Notes under the pieces: generated by a model
What the model saw: only the letters and a program-made list of their open reading frames with translations
The model's database searches: none
What the model was told of the DNA's origin: nothing
Shown: piece after piece, positions 42,174 to 42,258 of the stretch
Layout: each line of letters opens with the position of its first letter
Position numbering within the stretch: the first letter of the stretch is position 1
From: Alkaliphilus pronyensis
GTDB lineage: Bacteria > Bacillota > Clostridia > Peptostreptococcales > Natronincolaceae
Reading direction: 5' to 3'
Length of the DNA stretch: 42,258 nucleotides
Assembly (NCBI RefSeq): GCF_009017275.1
Contig: NZ_WBZC01000061.1
Span: forward strand, 1-42,258
Translations under genes and position numbers: made by a program

Positions 42174-42258
42174 ATAACGTTTCCGTGTTTACGACGTCCC
42201 TGTACCGGACCCAAAAGATAGACCGCCTTGGCGGAACTTCGTTCCCGGTGAAGGGATG
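42174..42258 (-). repeat. attC-like site M, cut by the window edge
   Basis: ATAACGTTTCCGTGTTTACG, GGAAC-TTC-GTTCC and GAAGGGATG are present; the right part lies outside. It shows that at least one more cassette follows beyond 42258. Confidence 0.82.

Larger units (their letters stand above)
28551..42258 (-). mobile_element. Integron-type gene cassette array (12 complete cassettes, 13 attC-like sites)
   Basis: Twelve modules, each one gene (one module has two) on the minus strand followed by a structured repeat, run head to tail to the right edge. In every module the sequence just after its start boundary is complementary to the sequence at its own repeat's outer end. This is expected only if each module once closed into a circle with its own attC. 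Predicted boundaries (cut after G of CGTTA on the minus strand) give cassettes 28555-29360, 29361-30437, 30438-31181, 31182-32202, 32203-32966, 32967-33671, 33672-34503, 34504-35372, 35373-38633, 38634-39729, 39730-40983 and 40984-42177. No integrase or attI is in the window; in this orientation they would lie right of 42258. Confidence 0.85.

Noticed and set aside
28551-42258. CRISPR array
   Set aside because: The repeats are 115-172 bp, 0.5-3 kb apart, with genes between them and no cas genes.
28551-42258. Insertion sequences or MITEs as the repeat family
   Set aside because: No transposase and no target-site duplications are visible, and the terminal complementarity belongs to the gene modules, not to each repeat copy, which fits cassettes and not transposons.

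Overview
The window looks like the chromosome of a low-GC, spore-forming anaerobe of the class Clostridia. The evidence is a spoVS gene, strong AGGAGG-type ribosome sites, low GC, a sigma-54 activator, an aldehyde:ferredoxin oxidoreductase with multi-cluster ferredoxins, and several clostridial-style cell-wall enzymes. An Alkaliphilus-like amino-acid fermenter would fit, but the species cannot be fixed from the sequence.

Region 1 (1-8.6 kb) is ordinary housekeeping on the + strand: spoVS, a membrane-anchored polysaccharide deacetylase, a PHP phosphoesterase, an aspartate-type aminotransferase, purB and asnS. It ends with a CBS-PAS-AAA+-Fis sigma-54 activator.

Region 2 (8.6-17.4 kb) is a catabolic operon. 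A near-perfect -24/-12 promoter lies in a 0.5 kb leader just after the activator gene. Behind it are a small zinc-ribbon protein, an NSS-family sodium symporter with its 34-residue MetS-like subunit, a multi-subunit HcnABC-like flavin/iron-sulfur dehydrogenase, a ferredoxin with four 4Fe-4S motifs, an AOR-family tungsten enzyme and a ThiS/MoaD-like sulfur carrier. The likely logic is amino-acid import, dehydrogenation, and aldehyde oxidation to ferredoxin.

Region 3 (17.6-23.8 kb) carries a GNAT, glnS, a second GNAT, a GrpB-fold protein, a triple-LysM deacetylase and a convergent uvsE. A long intergenic region (23.8-24.4 kb) holds Spo0A-box-like sites, DnaA-box-like sites and a strong palindrome.

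Region 4 (24.4-28.5 kb) is a transition zone: a possibly frameshifted small membrane protein, a LUD protein, a DHFR/RibD-like reductase, an anchored choloylglycine-hydrolase-like protein, remnants of two genes, and a hicBA toxin-antitoxin pair.

Region 5 (28.55 kb to the right edge) is the most interesting part. Thirteen copies of a 115-172 bp structured repeat alternate with twelve gene modules, all read on the minus strand. The repeats behave as attC sites: cassette-strand ends TAAC...CGTTA, a covarying central hairpin, and core sequences whose complementarity follows the gene module instead of the repeat copy. That is the hallmark of integron gene cassettes. Cargo includes a FosA/FosB-like enzyme, a broken AAC(6')-like acetyltransferase, an APH-like kinase, a HerA ATPase plus nuclease defence pair, a CPBP protease, other membrane proteins and unknowns. 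No integrase is in the window; the orientation predicts it to the right of 42258. The cassette-end complementarity extends to 13-20 bp, well beyond the usual 7-bp core, which may be a distinctive property of this integron family.
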